In this document: positions 10,198 through 21,513 of the stretch, one piece after another
Layout of the letters: the number at the start of each line of letters is the position of its first letter
Numbering within the stretch: position 1 is the stretch's first letter
From: Pyrrhoderma lamaoense
Lineage: Eukaryota > Basidiomycota > Agaricomycetes > Hymenochaetales > Hymenochaetaceae
Assembly (NCBI GenBank): GCA_002794735.1
Contig: NBAZ01000007.1
Location: forward strand, 186,001-250,000
Length of the DNA stretch: 64,000 nt
Direction: 5' to 3'
The notes under the pieces: generated by a model
What the model was told of the DNA's origin: nothing
The model's input: the letters and a program-made list of their open reading frames with translations, nothing else
The model's database searches: none
Made by a program: the position numbers and the translations under genes

Positions 10198-13100
10198 ATG
10201 TTTCGTGTTCCTAAGTTCGATCAGCAATTACCACTATCTCCAGCTGAGCCAAAAATGTCAGGGTAAGAGAATTCACAGCGGTACTACAATGAAATAGCCA
10301 GATGACTTAGTTGAATACAAACTGAAACTAGACGGACTAGCTATACTAGCGAAGATGACAAACATCTAATCAGCTACATAGCGACGTATAACCCAGAAAA
10401 AGCGAAACGTCTCGGAAATGCTCTCTATAAGAAACTAGTGGATAATGAAGAAGGGCTTTGGCCGTGGTCCTCTCGTCACACCTGGGTCTCGTGGAGACAA
10501 AGATACAAGGATAATGAGGTCTATTTCGACAAACGTATAGCGAAGTATCAACAAGCTAATGGGATTGAAGTACCTCAAGCTGATCCTAAACCAGTATCCA
10601 AGCCAAAGTCTACTCAAGAGAAGAAGAATAAATCAGATGTGGCTGGAAGAAGCACACCTTCAACCAAGGTTGCGACGAGAGCATCGCGTAAAACTGTTAT
10701 CCCGAAGGAGAGGATTAAACCCGAAAATTTTGAGAGATTAGAGGAGGAAGAAGAGGAAGAGAAGAAGAAGAAGAGAAAGTGGAGAAGAAAGTGAAAAAGA
10801 AGGAAGAAGAGAATAAAGTTGAAAAGGAACACACGGCGCGACTGAATTCTAAGGGCGAGACCGAGCCTGCTTTAGCCTCAAAATCATCTGCGAGCCCAAA
10901 TACTCACGATGAAAGCATTGATGAAGGGTCAAAGACACAAGAGACAAGTGGGCGTCGTCTGAAAGATCCATCCCAAATTACTTCACAATTCCCTAAATCT
11001 ACTCACAATGGAAAATCAAACAACAGTAAAGAAACTACAGTGATGGAACCAGATGCCGTTAATCCGCATGATGGAAATGCACTGGATATCGATTCCCCTG
11101 ATCACCTGCCTAATTCTTCAACCTCAAATAAGAAGAGGAGTTTAGAATCTCAGCCTTCTCCTGAAGCAAACCAGAAACGTCGTAAATTTGCTCCCGAAGT
11201 CGCAAATCAGCCTTCAAGTTCCAGCAAAAAAGATGGAAGGCAGGTGAACCAGGCTCCAGTTGCGGGTTCTTCAACGTGAGTCGAGCCGAGTACGATAAAA
11301 ATATTGTGTTACTTATGTATTCCTGCTAAGGTCTGTGTCTAACACAGTCTTTGCGCTTCAAGAACTTTTCCAGAGTCTTCCCGAAAGTGTTCGCGTAGAA
11401 TTCATAAAATCACTATCGAAAAACTCTGGATCTTTGCCCAGACCCCAAAGGAAGTCCCCCATTAAACCCACGAATGACAGTCCGCCAAAGGAAAAGCAGA
11501 ATCTACGAGGGGATAAACAGGTAGAAACGGAACAGGAAATTCAGAAATGGCGAAAGGGGGCTGGTGTTATCTCGGATGATTCTAGTGTATCACTAACTGC
11601 AGTCAGTGATCCATTTTTGACAGCTGACCACGCAGCTCTCTTACGCAAAGAAAGCTATCGCAAGGAAAAAGGGAAAGAGAAAGCCTTGCCCCAAGGTAAT
11701 AGTGCAGAAAAAGGAGGAAGACGAACAACGTTTGCTGGATTTCCAACGCCAAATCCGCCTGAACTTGACCTTAGGAAGAAAGCACTAGGGAACAGTAGTA
11801 CTACTAGTGCTGTCATCCCACGAGCCCCACTAGCGGCTAGAAGCTCATCAGCTCGTGGATCAGGTGTTTCATTACCTGAAGCTCGTGAACGATCTCATAA
11901 TTCAATTAGGCGTACATCAAGCGCATCTACTATTGATCTCATGCAAGAATTCCCTTCCCAGGGGTAAAAATCTCAGCAGAAGACCAATTACTTGTCAATC
12001 GCGCAGGCATACAGTTCTTTGTTCAAGAAATTGCACGGAATCACGGATTCAACGAAGACTGGGTTCGTTCAGTTTATGAAGAAGTACAGGACTTACGAGC
12101 GACAGATCACATTATTCACAAAATGCGTCTTGCTGCTCAACGCGAACTCGAGGAAGCGATAGAACATGAAGTCTCATCTATCAAGGCCAACTCTTCAATC
12201 AACTCAAACCACCAGATGAGCATGCCCAGAGTGTCTAATGGCACATTTGAAGCTCCTGAAGCTCATTCGACCCCAAATCATCCTAATCATGATCTTGATC
12301 TTTCTCACTCTCCATGAACTTGATGGAAAGGTCCATGGATGTCTCTAGAGGGAAGATTTCACGCCCAGCCCTAGAGTACACCCCAGCAGACGCAGATGCG
12401 GTATACGCTCGTGTACGGAACCAATTTGCACCTCCTAGTGCAACTCGGGCAGCACGCGTCGTACGGGCCCAGGTCCGTGCTAGACGAAGTACTGGTGGCA
12501 CGGATGCATCCACAAGCCTTCTGAAATCCAGTCCCAGAGGCAAAGAGAATACTACTCAGTTTACTTTAGAGTTTCAAGAAGATGTAGATATGGATATGCA
12601 GGCCAGTAGCCCTCTCAAACAAATGAGTTCAGGACTAGATGAAAACATGAATTTGAGTATCTTAGGGCGGGTGGGTCGTGATGGGGAGAGCTCTAGAGCA
12701 GTAAATGATGATGATGATGAAAGTATCTTGGACTCTGAGGGGAAAGAAGATGGGGAAGATGGAGTTTTACGAACTCTTACCCCGACTCCAGAGAACCAAA
12801 CTCAGGCTCTTGCTAGAGGTATTACAGAAGCTTACGATGAACTTGAATATTTGCCTACCTCAGAATCTGAATCAGAACCTGACGAGGATCTTCCAGATCA
12901 GACCCGTCTATCATCTGAAGATGTAAATCGCTTATCACAGAAGCAAACTGTTGACGCTTTTCGTACTCCATCGCCGCCACGGCGTCAAACCCGTCTCAGT
13001 TCAAAGCTCCCAGATACGGAAATAGCCAAGAAATCTCCGGAAAATGCAGTTGAAAACTCATCTGAGACTTTAAAGAAAAACGAAGCGAAGAAAGAAATGG

Positions 13101-13225
13101 CGTGGACCGCTGAAGAAGATGATATTCTCAGAGGGGATGATGAGGATGCGATCAAGCAAATAGTTAAAAGGAAAGGTCCGAGGGCTGTGAAATGGAGGAT
13201 AGCAGAATTGCAAGGGATGACTTGA
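10198..13225 (+). CDS. Rap1-like telomere protein with Myb domain and Rap1 C-terminal-like end
   Basis: Exons read 10198-10262, 10332-11275 and 11331-13225. Splicing the 69-nt first intron gives an N-terminal Myb domain of the Rap1/TERF2IP type: RTSYTSEDDKHLISYI near residue 23, then 'KRLGNALYKKLVDNEEG' and 'WPWSSRHTWVSWRQRYK'. A very long, charged, low-complexity linker follows, with poly-Glu/Lys and many Ser/Pro. A compact helical segment lies near 11980-12130. The C-terminal end reads WTAEEDDILRGDDEDAIKQI, then 'KRKGPRAVKWRIAEL', which resembles the end of the Rap1 RCT domain. Rap1 proteins bind telomeres or telomere-bound partners and recruit silencing and end-protection factors. Frame slips lie in the purine-rich tract 10745-10780, the GGGG at 11961-11964 and the CC at 12312-12313; one extra base repairs each of the last two. 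The Myb call is firm; the RCT call is by resemblance. Confidence 0.75.
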
Positions 13226-13419
13226 TTATCCATAACTGTTTCTATTTTCTTGGATAATTCTTCCATTTCAGACCTACCGAGATCCCCACGTCGTACCGCT
13301 TTTTCTATATCGGTTATTTTAGCTACATTAGAGAGAGGGGGTATCCAGATCTAGAATACATGTGTAAATAAGCGTATTTTATAGTGATCAGGTACAGAAA
13401 AGAATCCATGCGAATGAAG

Positions 13420-14464
13420 TCATTCTTCTGAAAATCCAAGTCTAATTTTTTCTGCTCTATCTCGCTCCAGGCGAGTAACTTTATCTTCGGCTGAGAGAAG
13501 TACGTCATTCCATTCGACAAATAGTTCGGACAGTGTGTCAATCTATATGAGCCATTCAGTAATCAATACTGATATCATATCATATTGCAGTGCATACTCG
13601 AGTTGTATATTGACGGAGGACATTGCCTATTCGTCGCTCGAGATCAGCCGCCGTGGCTAGATCTTCTTCGTGAGCATTCCGTAATGTTTCAATACGGGGT
13701 GCAAGTTCTTCGAACTCTATCCGCAAAAAAGAATAACAATAACAATGATGAGAACCAAAGTTTTTCCGATATCACATTATACATGAATTCAACGAATGCA
13801 ACGCACCTGCAAGTTTACCAGCTGCGAGTACACCTCTCTTTTCAAGAATATCTATCTCTCGTAAATCACGATCCGCAGCCCGTATATCGGGCTCCATCTC
13901 CGTAAGCAATGCGTCAAGTTCTTCAGAAGACATGGAAGAATACGACGGCGGTGCAGAGGCCCCTGAAAGTGCGAATGCAGGAGTCAAGATTTGTGCGTGT
14001 CGGTCGTCTAACCGCCCAGGGTATCATGAAAACCATTCAAATCAACATTGATAGTTGCGTATATTGTTTTGTTTATTTGAGATTGTAGGTTAGAACAATT
14101 ATATTTGTCTCGACTTACACCGGTCCATGAATTTGCGCAGTCCATCATTTCCTTCTACGATTCCATCGAGTTTCTTTTTGATCTCTTCTGCGCGCAGGAC
14201 AAGAGAATCTCTGTCTTCTTTAGACTTTGTACTATCATTGTTGCTTCCTTTTTGATGGATAGATTGATCCTGTTTAACTCCAAAAAGTAATACTTCAAGC
14301 CAACGAATGCGTAGTTCCAATGAAAGTACTGGGTCGATAGGTGGTGGTGCGACACCTTTAGGATACACCTGGTTCATTGGACTTGTAGGGGGTGAAGAAG
14401 GTGAAGGAGAAAAGACACGGTTCCTAGAGGCATCACCGAGAAAAACACTGCCTAGGACGTTCAT
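13420..14464 (-). CDS. Dynactin subunit 3 (p22/p24)-like protein
   Basis: Small coiled-coil protein of roughly 200 residues, read from the ATG at 14462-14464 to a TGA ending at 13420, with about three introns. Exon 1 has a short Ser/Pro-rich lead followed by 'LELRIRWLEVLLFG', the motif typical of the fungal dynactin p22/RO10 subunit. The next exons read 'SSEELDALLTEMEPDIRAAD', 'EIDILEKRGVLAAGKLA' and a final 'LSELFVEWNDVLLSAEDKV', an almost continuous heptad pattern. Dynactin links dynein to cargo; this subunit sits in the shoulder. No frame slips were seen. It is convergent to the Rap1-like gene (194-bp gap). Another small coiled-coil protein remains possible. Confidence 0.55.
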
Positions 14465-15905
14465 AGCGAGGTCGTAAGGTAAAAAGATGATAAAGATGAT
14501 GAATGATAATTATATGCGACAATAAGCAAAGCAGGACAAAAAGGTTTACGAGAGGCGTGATTGCCTGCGCGAACAGACGAACTGACCTGATCTCCTAAGA
14601 CTAACTCGGACAGTCGGGCAGGTTGCAGAATTGCTTCCCTGGCCTGTCACCGACTGACTATTCCAAGTCTAGGTCACTGTTTCCACAGCGAGAGACAAAT
14701 TGGCGTCCAAGTTTTCTGGAGGGGACAGTCTTGAACCAGCGCGCTTGACAATTAAACTCACTGGAAGTTACCGTCTCGCATTCCCACTTTAGGGCCATTA
14801 CAGCCACTACACCACATGGGCCATAAGCATTTATTCGTCTATAATAGTATATACCATGTATTTTATCTCTTATAGGAAGACGACCTACTATTGAGTTCGA
14901 GAAGTAAATTTATACAAAATATGTTTGATTGAGAAAGAAAAAGCGTTGACAATACCCGAAACTCCATTTAAAACTTGAAGAAAAACTTACTAATGACAAG
15001 TGAATTTTCGGATCTTGTTCACTGCCTTCTGAAGACCCTTTATCAATCTGACAGCCATTCATAACTCCAGGATGATTGATATTGAAAACAGTACTTTCAT
15101 CTGAAATCTTGGGTAATAAGATCCGGGAACGTCTTTAATCACTTGCAACCTATCCAACCCGGCAAAGACATCTACTAAAAGAAACACGAGAGAGAAGAAG
15201 CTCTTAAAGCGCAGGGCCAGTGTCAGCCACGGACCTTAACAGAGTGTTTGAAAGTCTCGGAACTTATTTCATTTTTGGCTCGGGGCCACGTTGTAGAGTT
15301 ACGTATCTTACTGCGAGGGTGGTTGGTTGGATCTTTTTTCCATTGATCTTTCTTGTGGGTTATTCCGATACTTCAATTGTAATTTCATTCGAGGTTCTCG
15401 TAGCTTGATGACTGCGTTACCAAGATACGCCAAACTTTCCAAGCTGCTGGTGTGATTTGACTCCAAGTTTTTTCTTCATATATGAATGGTATATACTCTT
15501 CTGCTCTTCGTATTAAATATAGAGTGACTAACGGTTCTAGTTTTTTTTCCAAACTACCGGTGTGGTATTCAGTTGAAAACCTTGCAGTAGTTTTGTTCCT
15601 GGGTTCCCTTCTTACTTCTGTGTTTCGCCTGTATCATATTCATTGCATCCTTCTGACCTGAGCTTCTGTTCCTTTATAATTTCGATTTCTGATGTTTGAT
15701 AATCTAAATCTTCAGGACTAATGAACATCGCGTTCAAGTAATGGGAACGTAATGAACCCGTGAGAGATTTTGCGCTTGCATGTTCGAGTTACTAAGCCAT
15801 TTGACGATCTTTTTGCCTTGTTGGGTAGCCGATTTGTATGTTAATTCCTCACACATTGAATCCCTGAATGAAGTCACAACACGCCGTGGACCAGAAACCC
15901 TTACA
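14465..15905. other. Divergent upstream region of the dynactin-like gene and CDC73
   Basis: This 1.4-kb gap separates two divergent genes. It holds a tRNA-like relic near 14702-14823 (listed separately). The stretch 15560-15900 is T- and C-rich and reads like a 5' leader of CDC73. An in-frame upstream ATG at 15780 could extend CDC73 by 42 residues, but the family normally starts close to the 'ALSALREAI' helix. No other gene was supported. Confidence 0.4.
14702..14823 (-). other. Degenerate tRNA-like sequence
   Basis: On the minus strand the 5' part reads ATG-TGGTGTAGTGGC, a good match to the tRNA A box. About 80 nt further on GGTTCAAGAC resembles a B box. The T-stem and acceptor ends do not pair properly and no convincing anticodon arm is visible. 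I therefore call it a tRNA relic or a chance match, not a working tRNA gene. Confidence 0.2.
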
Positions 15906-17849
15906 ATGAGCACGAATACAGACGCTCTCAGTGCTCTGCGAGAAGCGATAATTAACAAACGCAAAATAACCTACTCTAACGACTCTGGACCATGCTCCGA
16001 TCTAAGTGCTGCTACGACAATCGTACTCTCGCCAACACTTTCATTCCCAAAAGACACCCCAACTCGTGTAAGAAAGCCCAATAATCCAGATGCAAAGGAT
16101 CCACAGACAGAACCTTCTTCCTTCTTCCGCCTTGATGCTATACTTCTTGCATGGTTGCTACGAGATGCTTCAGCGTCTGAGTATATGATGCGGGCTCGTG
16201 AGGCCCGTCTTCTTGGTTCAAACGTCGGTACCGTGGAGCGTCGTGAACTTGGAGACTGGTTGACAGGGAAGAATAAGAGTCACAAAAACGTAGTCCCGCT
16301 TCCTTGTACGTTCAGTTTTTATTATGGGTGGCTATGCAAAATTATGTATTGAATCTCGGTTTAGCGGATTCAACTACACCTCCTGGGACACCTCCTTCTC
16401 AGAGTGTAGCACTCCCTGGGACTGGAGTACAAGGTGTCAGCTCTACCACGGCCACCTTGAAGAGAAAGCACGTGGTAGACCAAGCTGATGCCGAAGTAGT
16501 CAAAAAAATCAAGGCAAATGAAGTCGAGCTGTCCGACCGTAATTCGGTATTACGAGGATCTAAATTAAATGTTTGTCACTATATACGTCCTTCTAGGTCA
16601 GCCGTTAGTACTTGTCTAAACCCAGGGATTTAGGACTTTAGCAATGTAAGGACAATATTCTCAGACCGACTAAAGAAGATGAAGGAAGCAGCAAAGACAG
16701 GGTCGATTCCTCCCCAGCCACTGCTCCAAAAATCGGTGTGTCTCTTCTTTGTATCTTAGAAGCTCTTTCTTATTACATCCATCAGACCCCAAAAACCAAG
16801 CCCGAAAAGCTAGTAAGCTATTTGGCTCATGTACTTCACGTATTTGACTAAACTTATTATTTTAGGACATATGTCTCCGATCATCATTATTTCTTCTTCA
16901 CCGACTTCCTTAGTCACTATGTATAATGTTCGAAAATTTCTTCAAGAATCTGTGTAAGCTTTGCTCCCACCTTGGCAACAATCACACTAATCGAACTAAA
17001 TATAATATATCCATTTCATAGATTTGAGGATCCATCTGAGGCCCGTTCACGCGCTAATGCAGAAGGGAATACGCGTCCGGAGGATGTGATTCCCATATAC
17101 CGTACCCATACCCATATTGATCCATCGGGACAGGAGCGTAAAACTCAAGCGCGCTACTATGTTGTTGATGGAGTTGACGCTCTCGCTAAGTTTGGGACTG
17201 ATGCATGGGATCGTGTCGTATGCGTGTTAACTACGGGCCAAGCCTGGCAGTTCAAGCCATACAAATGGACCGAACCCAAAACTCTCTTCCATCACGGTGC
17301 GTTGTCCTCGTTTGGTCTTTGTTTTCAACTTTTTTGGGTCTTCTCTATCAGCGTTTATTGTTTGCATAGCGAAGCTGTGTTCCAACAGGCTTCCAACAGA
17401 CATGAGATTGATGAAGGCTGACTTCTTCCTATTCCTCAATCAGTTAAGGGTTTCTATGTGAGCTGGGCAAATGATCCACAAAATGTGAAGATCAAAGACT
17501 GGAACGTCACAGAACTTAAGGTGAGAACTCTTCTCTTATTTAATAGACTTCATACTAATCGCCGAGGATTCATAATATCTAATACATCTACCCTTCTATC
17601 CATGCACTCAAATAATAATTTGATATGGAATTCTGGAAAATATGCCACTTAATCTCGATGCTATTGTCTGCATGTTCTTCCGCTACGCCACAATGCGGTA
17701 CCCGTTTCGACTTTGTTTACCTATCACTGGTATCTGATTTCTAGATTGACCAACACAAGAGGCACATAGACAAGTCAGTAGTGGCCGGTTTCTGGAAGAC
17801 TCTCGATGCCTGGACAATGGCAAACAAACCATGGTTGATGAAGCCTTAG
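15906..17849 (+). CDS. CDC73: CDC73 / parafibromin, Paf1 complex subunit
   Basis: Paf1-complex subunit that binds RNA polymerase II during elongation and supports histone H2B ubiquitination and H3K4 methylation. The start at 15906 gives MSTNTDALSALREAIINKRK, then 'LDAILLAWLLRDASASEYMM' and 'NVGTVERRELGDWLTG' of the N-terminal domain. A basic linker contains KRKHVV. After short introns comes the C-terminal Ras-like domain: 'SPIIIISSSPTSLVTMYNVR', 'FLQESVFEDPSEAR', 'YYVVDGVDALAKFG', 'WDRVVCVLTTGQAWQFKPYK', 'GFYVSWANDPQNVK' and the final 'FWKTLDAWTMANKPWLMKP'. The stop at 17847-17849 is the usual family end. At least six introns are needed, all with GT..AG borders, and no frame slip was found. 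Confidence 0.93.
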
Positions 17850-20800
17850 AAGTTTCCTTTTTAATAATGAGCCTTTCGCCTTTGTGCCTTATTATGTCCG
17901 TGATGACTTCTGGTTGGTTCAGAACTCCGGACTTCTCCATCCCATTCCTCTAGTATTCAGCTTAACTTTATGACCGCGATCTGACTCATCTTATGTATCA
18001 ATATGGGCAATTATTTTACTTTTTTATTCATGACCGATCTAAAAATACTGGTTGCCAGTTTACCGTGCGGGAAGAGGTTCTTAGTGTCCCATAAGTCATA
18101 AAAGGGGAAACCCAAGACATTAAATTCCAAAAAAGGCAAGAGTTTACGCGTATATGTGTGAACTAGCAATTGTTCAAAGGCATCGGGACAGGCGTGTCTT
18201 TGAAATTGAAGACTCGGATGAACCACGCCCCACCTTTTACCGTTATCAATCCGGAAATAAGTGTTTAAATGTTTAGTTCTCAGATGGCAGTTCCCACCTG
18301 ATCGTTTCTAGTGACTTTTGTCTATGATTTGCTATCTAGATTAACCCTGTTTCGTATTCGCTTTTGGATACTCTGAACGTAACATTGTTTGTCTGCCTTT
18401 ATCATCCCAGGAGATTAGGCCAAAAACCCGCGGCCACTATAACAACTTTATTACTGTATGTAGTAAGTTGATACCGAAGGATGAGCTATTGATCGAATAC
18501 TTACTTCTCTGGAGTCGCCGAGGCCCAACACGATGCGTTTCAAGAATTTTCATCATGCACATGCCTGATCCCTTCTGAATCTTCATCATTCGAATTTTTC
18601 GGAAGCTCCTCACTCTAAGTACCTTTGCCAAGGAAGCCGTGAAGGTTCTTCTTTACTACATGTTACATTACACTTACGGGTCACTAGTGTGGAGATTGCC
18701 TAATATATTTATCTATTGACTGGTGGCATCTTTTTCTTTTTCTACTTCCGAAATATTCGATATGTCCTGCTCTGCCAGCCTTGCCGGTGCGATTTTTGTT
18801 CAGACATCTCGTACTAGGAGTTCTAGTTTACGTTGCATAATTCCGAGAATAACATCCTTCCTTCCGTGTTCCCCCTCCCCTTCCCCCTTTCCTCAGTCAT
18901 GTCTTCTAACCGTTTTAATTCTTATCGCTCTGGGTGTCGTATGCACCCGTTCTGATTTCCAGCGTGTTGGCTCATCTCACCTTGGATACATATTTGAAAC
19001 TGATAATTTTTCTTGGTGCAAGGAGATCGATCAATCTTACCTCTTTCATTAGTTTCATAGCACATCCGCCGGCCTAGGGTGCATACTTCATCTCGTAATA
19101 CATGTGAGTCCTAGTCCTACTATCTGCCATTCGGATTGGCCCTCGGTGGTATATGCAAACGGAAAAGCAACTGTAAGTTACCCGCAAAAGTCCCCCGTCT
19201 CCCCCTTCCCAAATAGCCTCATGTTACAGAAAAAAACCCAACCTACGATCGCTTCTGATTGCGGGGTTACATGTTTTGACATATTCAAACTCGTCATATT
19301 TACAACATTATTATTATGTATACTCTAATTTCACGGGCCCGTTACGATCTCCTCTCGTTCTTTTTCTGGGAGTTTGGTGAATCTAATTGTGGCTTCGTTC
19401 TTCTCGGTGTCTATATCATGTGTATTACATATACACTGAAGAGTTTTTTTTTAAACTTCTTGGTGATTATGAAGCATATACTCAAGCTGTGAAAAGATGA
19501 CAATGTCGATCTCAGTATCTTTGCTTCTTTCTCGCGTAATATCCTATATAAAGTTCCTCGTAACCCGAAAAGATAGCAAAGATAGTCTTAATATCCTGTC
19601 GCGAATATATGCTATGGATTCGTCATCGTGGCACACATCCAAGTTGGGTTAAACGTTTTAAAGAGAAGAAGAAACGTCCGGATGAGGTAAATATTATTAG
19701 CTAATGAATCGTTCAGATCTCTAAGAGGTTTCATGGTTAGATATCGCGAACGGAGAAAAAATACTTTTTTTTAACCTTTACAACGGAAAATCATGCTAGT
19801 GGTGGCATGGCAGACTCCCGAAAGTGTTCGGGTAAAAGTTAATTGTCTCGGATGAAAGCTACTTTTGTCAAGGACCTGTTCTTATATTTCCTTCTTTTTA
19901 TCATGTTTCCAAAGAGGTTCCATCGTAACTATCGGTGTAAAGGGGGGGGGGGATTGCAACTAGCACGATCGCGCCGAATTTAAACTTGGGCTTTCCGAAA
20001 CATCCGGGATTGAGAGACTACTCGATTGTGGTCTCTCGACCCCACGACTTCCGTTGGCAGAGTGCGGGTGCAAATTTGATGATTCGATAGCCACGTGGTT
20101 CTATTTTTGTTAAATATCGGGCGTAAGATGTCACTTGTTGTGTAAAAGTGTATTAGGAGACACCTTTTTTTACCTTTTTTTATTTGCGCGTGTTTTTCAC
20201 GCTACTTCTGGATCTAACCCTCATCGGCATCTGCACATGTCCTCCTTCTTGGTCTCTTGGGACCAGGGAGCGCTCTCGGAACAGAACCTGATGAAGAGCA
20301 ACCACGCAAGGTTGGGCTTCTGTTCTAATAATTGCTTTCCGTACATACAATATTGCCCAAATTGAGTCTGCAAGTAGAACGAGCTCATCATCAAACGTAA
20401 TCATTATGATCAGTACTCAGCAGTGCGTTTTCCCCAGTACAGGACAGCGTGAACCTCTGAGCTGATACAACACCGCCTCGTATATTCACTTTTCACACCC
20501 ACATCTGAACTCTTGTTTCTGTGTGTGCCCCAGACAGTGACGTTTTCACCACATTTCCGAATTGGGCGTGGCAGTACCAATATTATCAACACTAACGTGG
20601 ATTATAAGCAGCAGCGCCTTCGACCGGGAACACCGTTAAATAATAGTGCTGACTCCCAAGAATGTGTACTTCCGCAAGTATGAACTATGACCTTTTGATG
20701 TCGTTTTACTGCGCGCAGTGCGTTCGAAGTGCATGCCATTAACCAAATAGCGCATTCTTGTTTATTCCAATGATGGATTCTCTGATAATTGCACTTGAGA

Positions 20801-21513
20801 TAGACTTTTACTGTCACCGATACCGAGCAAAATCAAGTGTACGCGCGAGATAATCGCTCGTGTTTACATCCGAGGAGGTATCATGATCCAATAAACTCTG
20901 TTTTTATTCTGGACTCTGCTTAAATTTCATGTCGCGAAGGATATGTAATTTATCCAACCGCGAATATGGCAATCTCATATCAAGCCGAGGTCATAATATT
21001 AATTCAATTTAATATTTGAACCGAACCAAACCCCGATGGCCATTGGTTTGGGGAAATTACTCAAGAACGTGATCGGCGAGCATGATAATTTCTCACAGCC
21101 TCAGGACTCCCTTGGCCCTTCCCTGCTTACTCGACCTATCCGTATACGTTCCTAATTGTGTCTCATACTAAGACATCATCCAAACATGGACTATAGCCTG
21201 AAAGATCATCGACTATTGCAGAATCTTGCCGGAATACTCGGAGCTGCGATTAGAATCCGGACAGCTTCTTTAGGTTGACTAGACTTCAACCAAATCCACT
21301 CAGAATTCATAAATACCTCCTCACCGCTGCGCTCACTTCATTCCCCCTCCTCAGATGTTCCTTTGCTCACTCTTTATCATTATAATCTCAGTGATTGTCC
21401 ATTCCTCTGAGCATTCAATCTCTTCTCCTCTACCAAAGCAAACGTAGCTCATCACAAAGAGCACATACTACTTGCCAAAAAACCGCATCAACTCTCAAAC
21501 GGACACTCGCATT
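17850..21513. other. 3.6-kb stretch without a recognisable gene, upstream of the Zn2Cys6 gene
   Basis: I see no conserved protein on either strand. The short open frames have no domain text and no plausible intron links. The last 200 bp before 21514 are C/T-rich and then A-rich and look like a transcribed 5' leader. A G11 run lies at 19942-19952. The stretch may be an extended promoter, a long 5' leader or a non-coding transcript; I cannot decide between these from sequence. Confidence 0.4.

Noticed and set aside
10614..10832. Hydrophobic minus-strand frame (Phe/Leu-rich)
   Set aside because: It is the antisense of the Glu/Lys-rich tract of the Rap1-like gene; the apparent membrane protein is a composition artefact.
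18723..19052. Plus-strand frame of 109 codons in the gene-free stretch
   Set aside because: No domain, no conserved text and no plausible introns around it.
20135..20404. Overlapping short frames on both strands
   Set aside because: Neither has recognisable family features; expected by chance in 3.6 kb.
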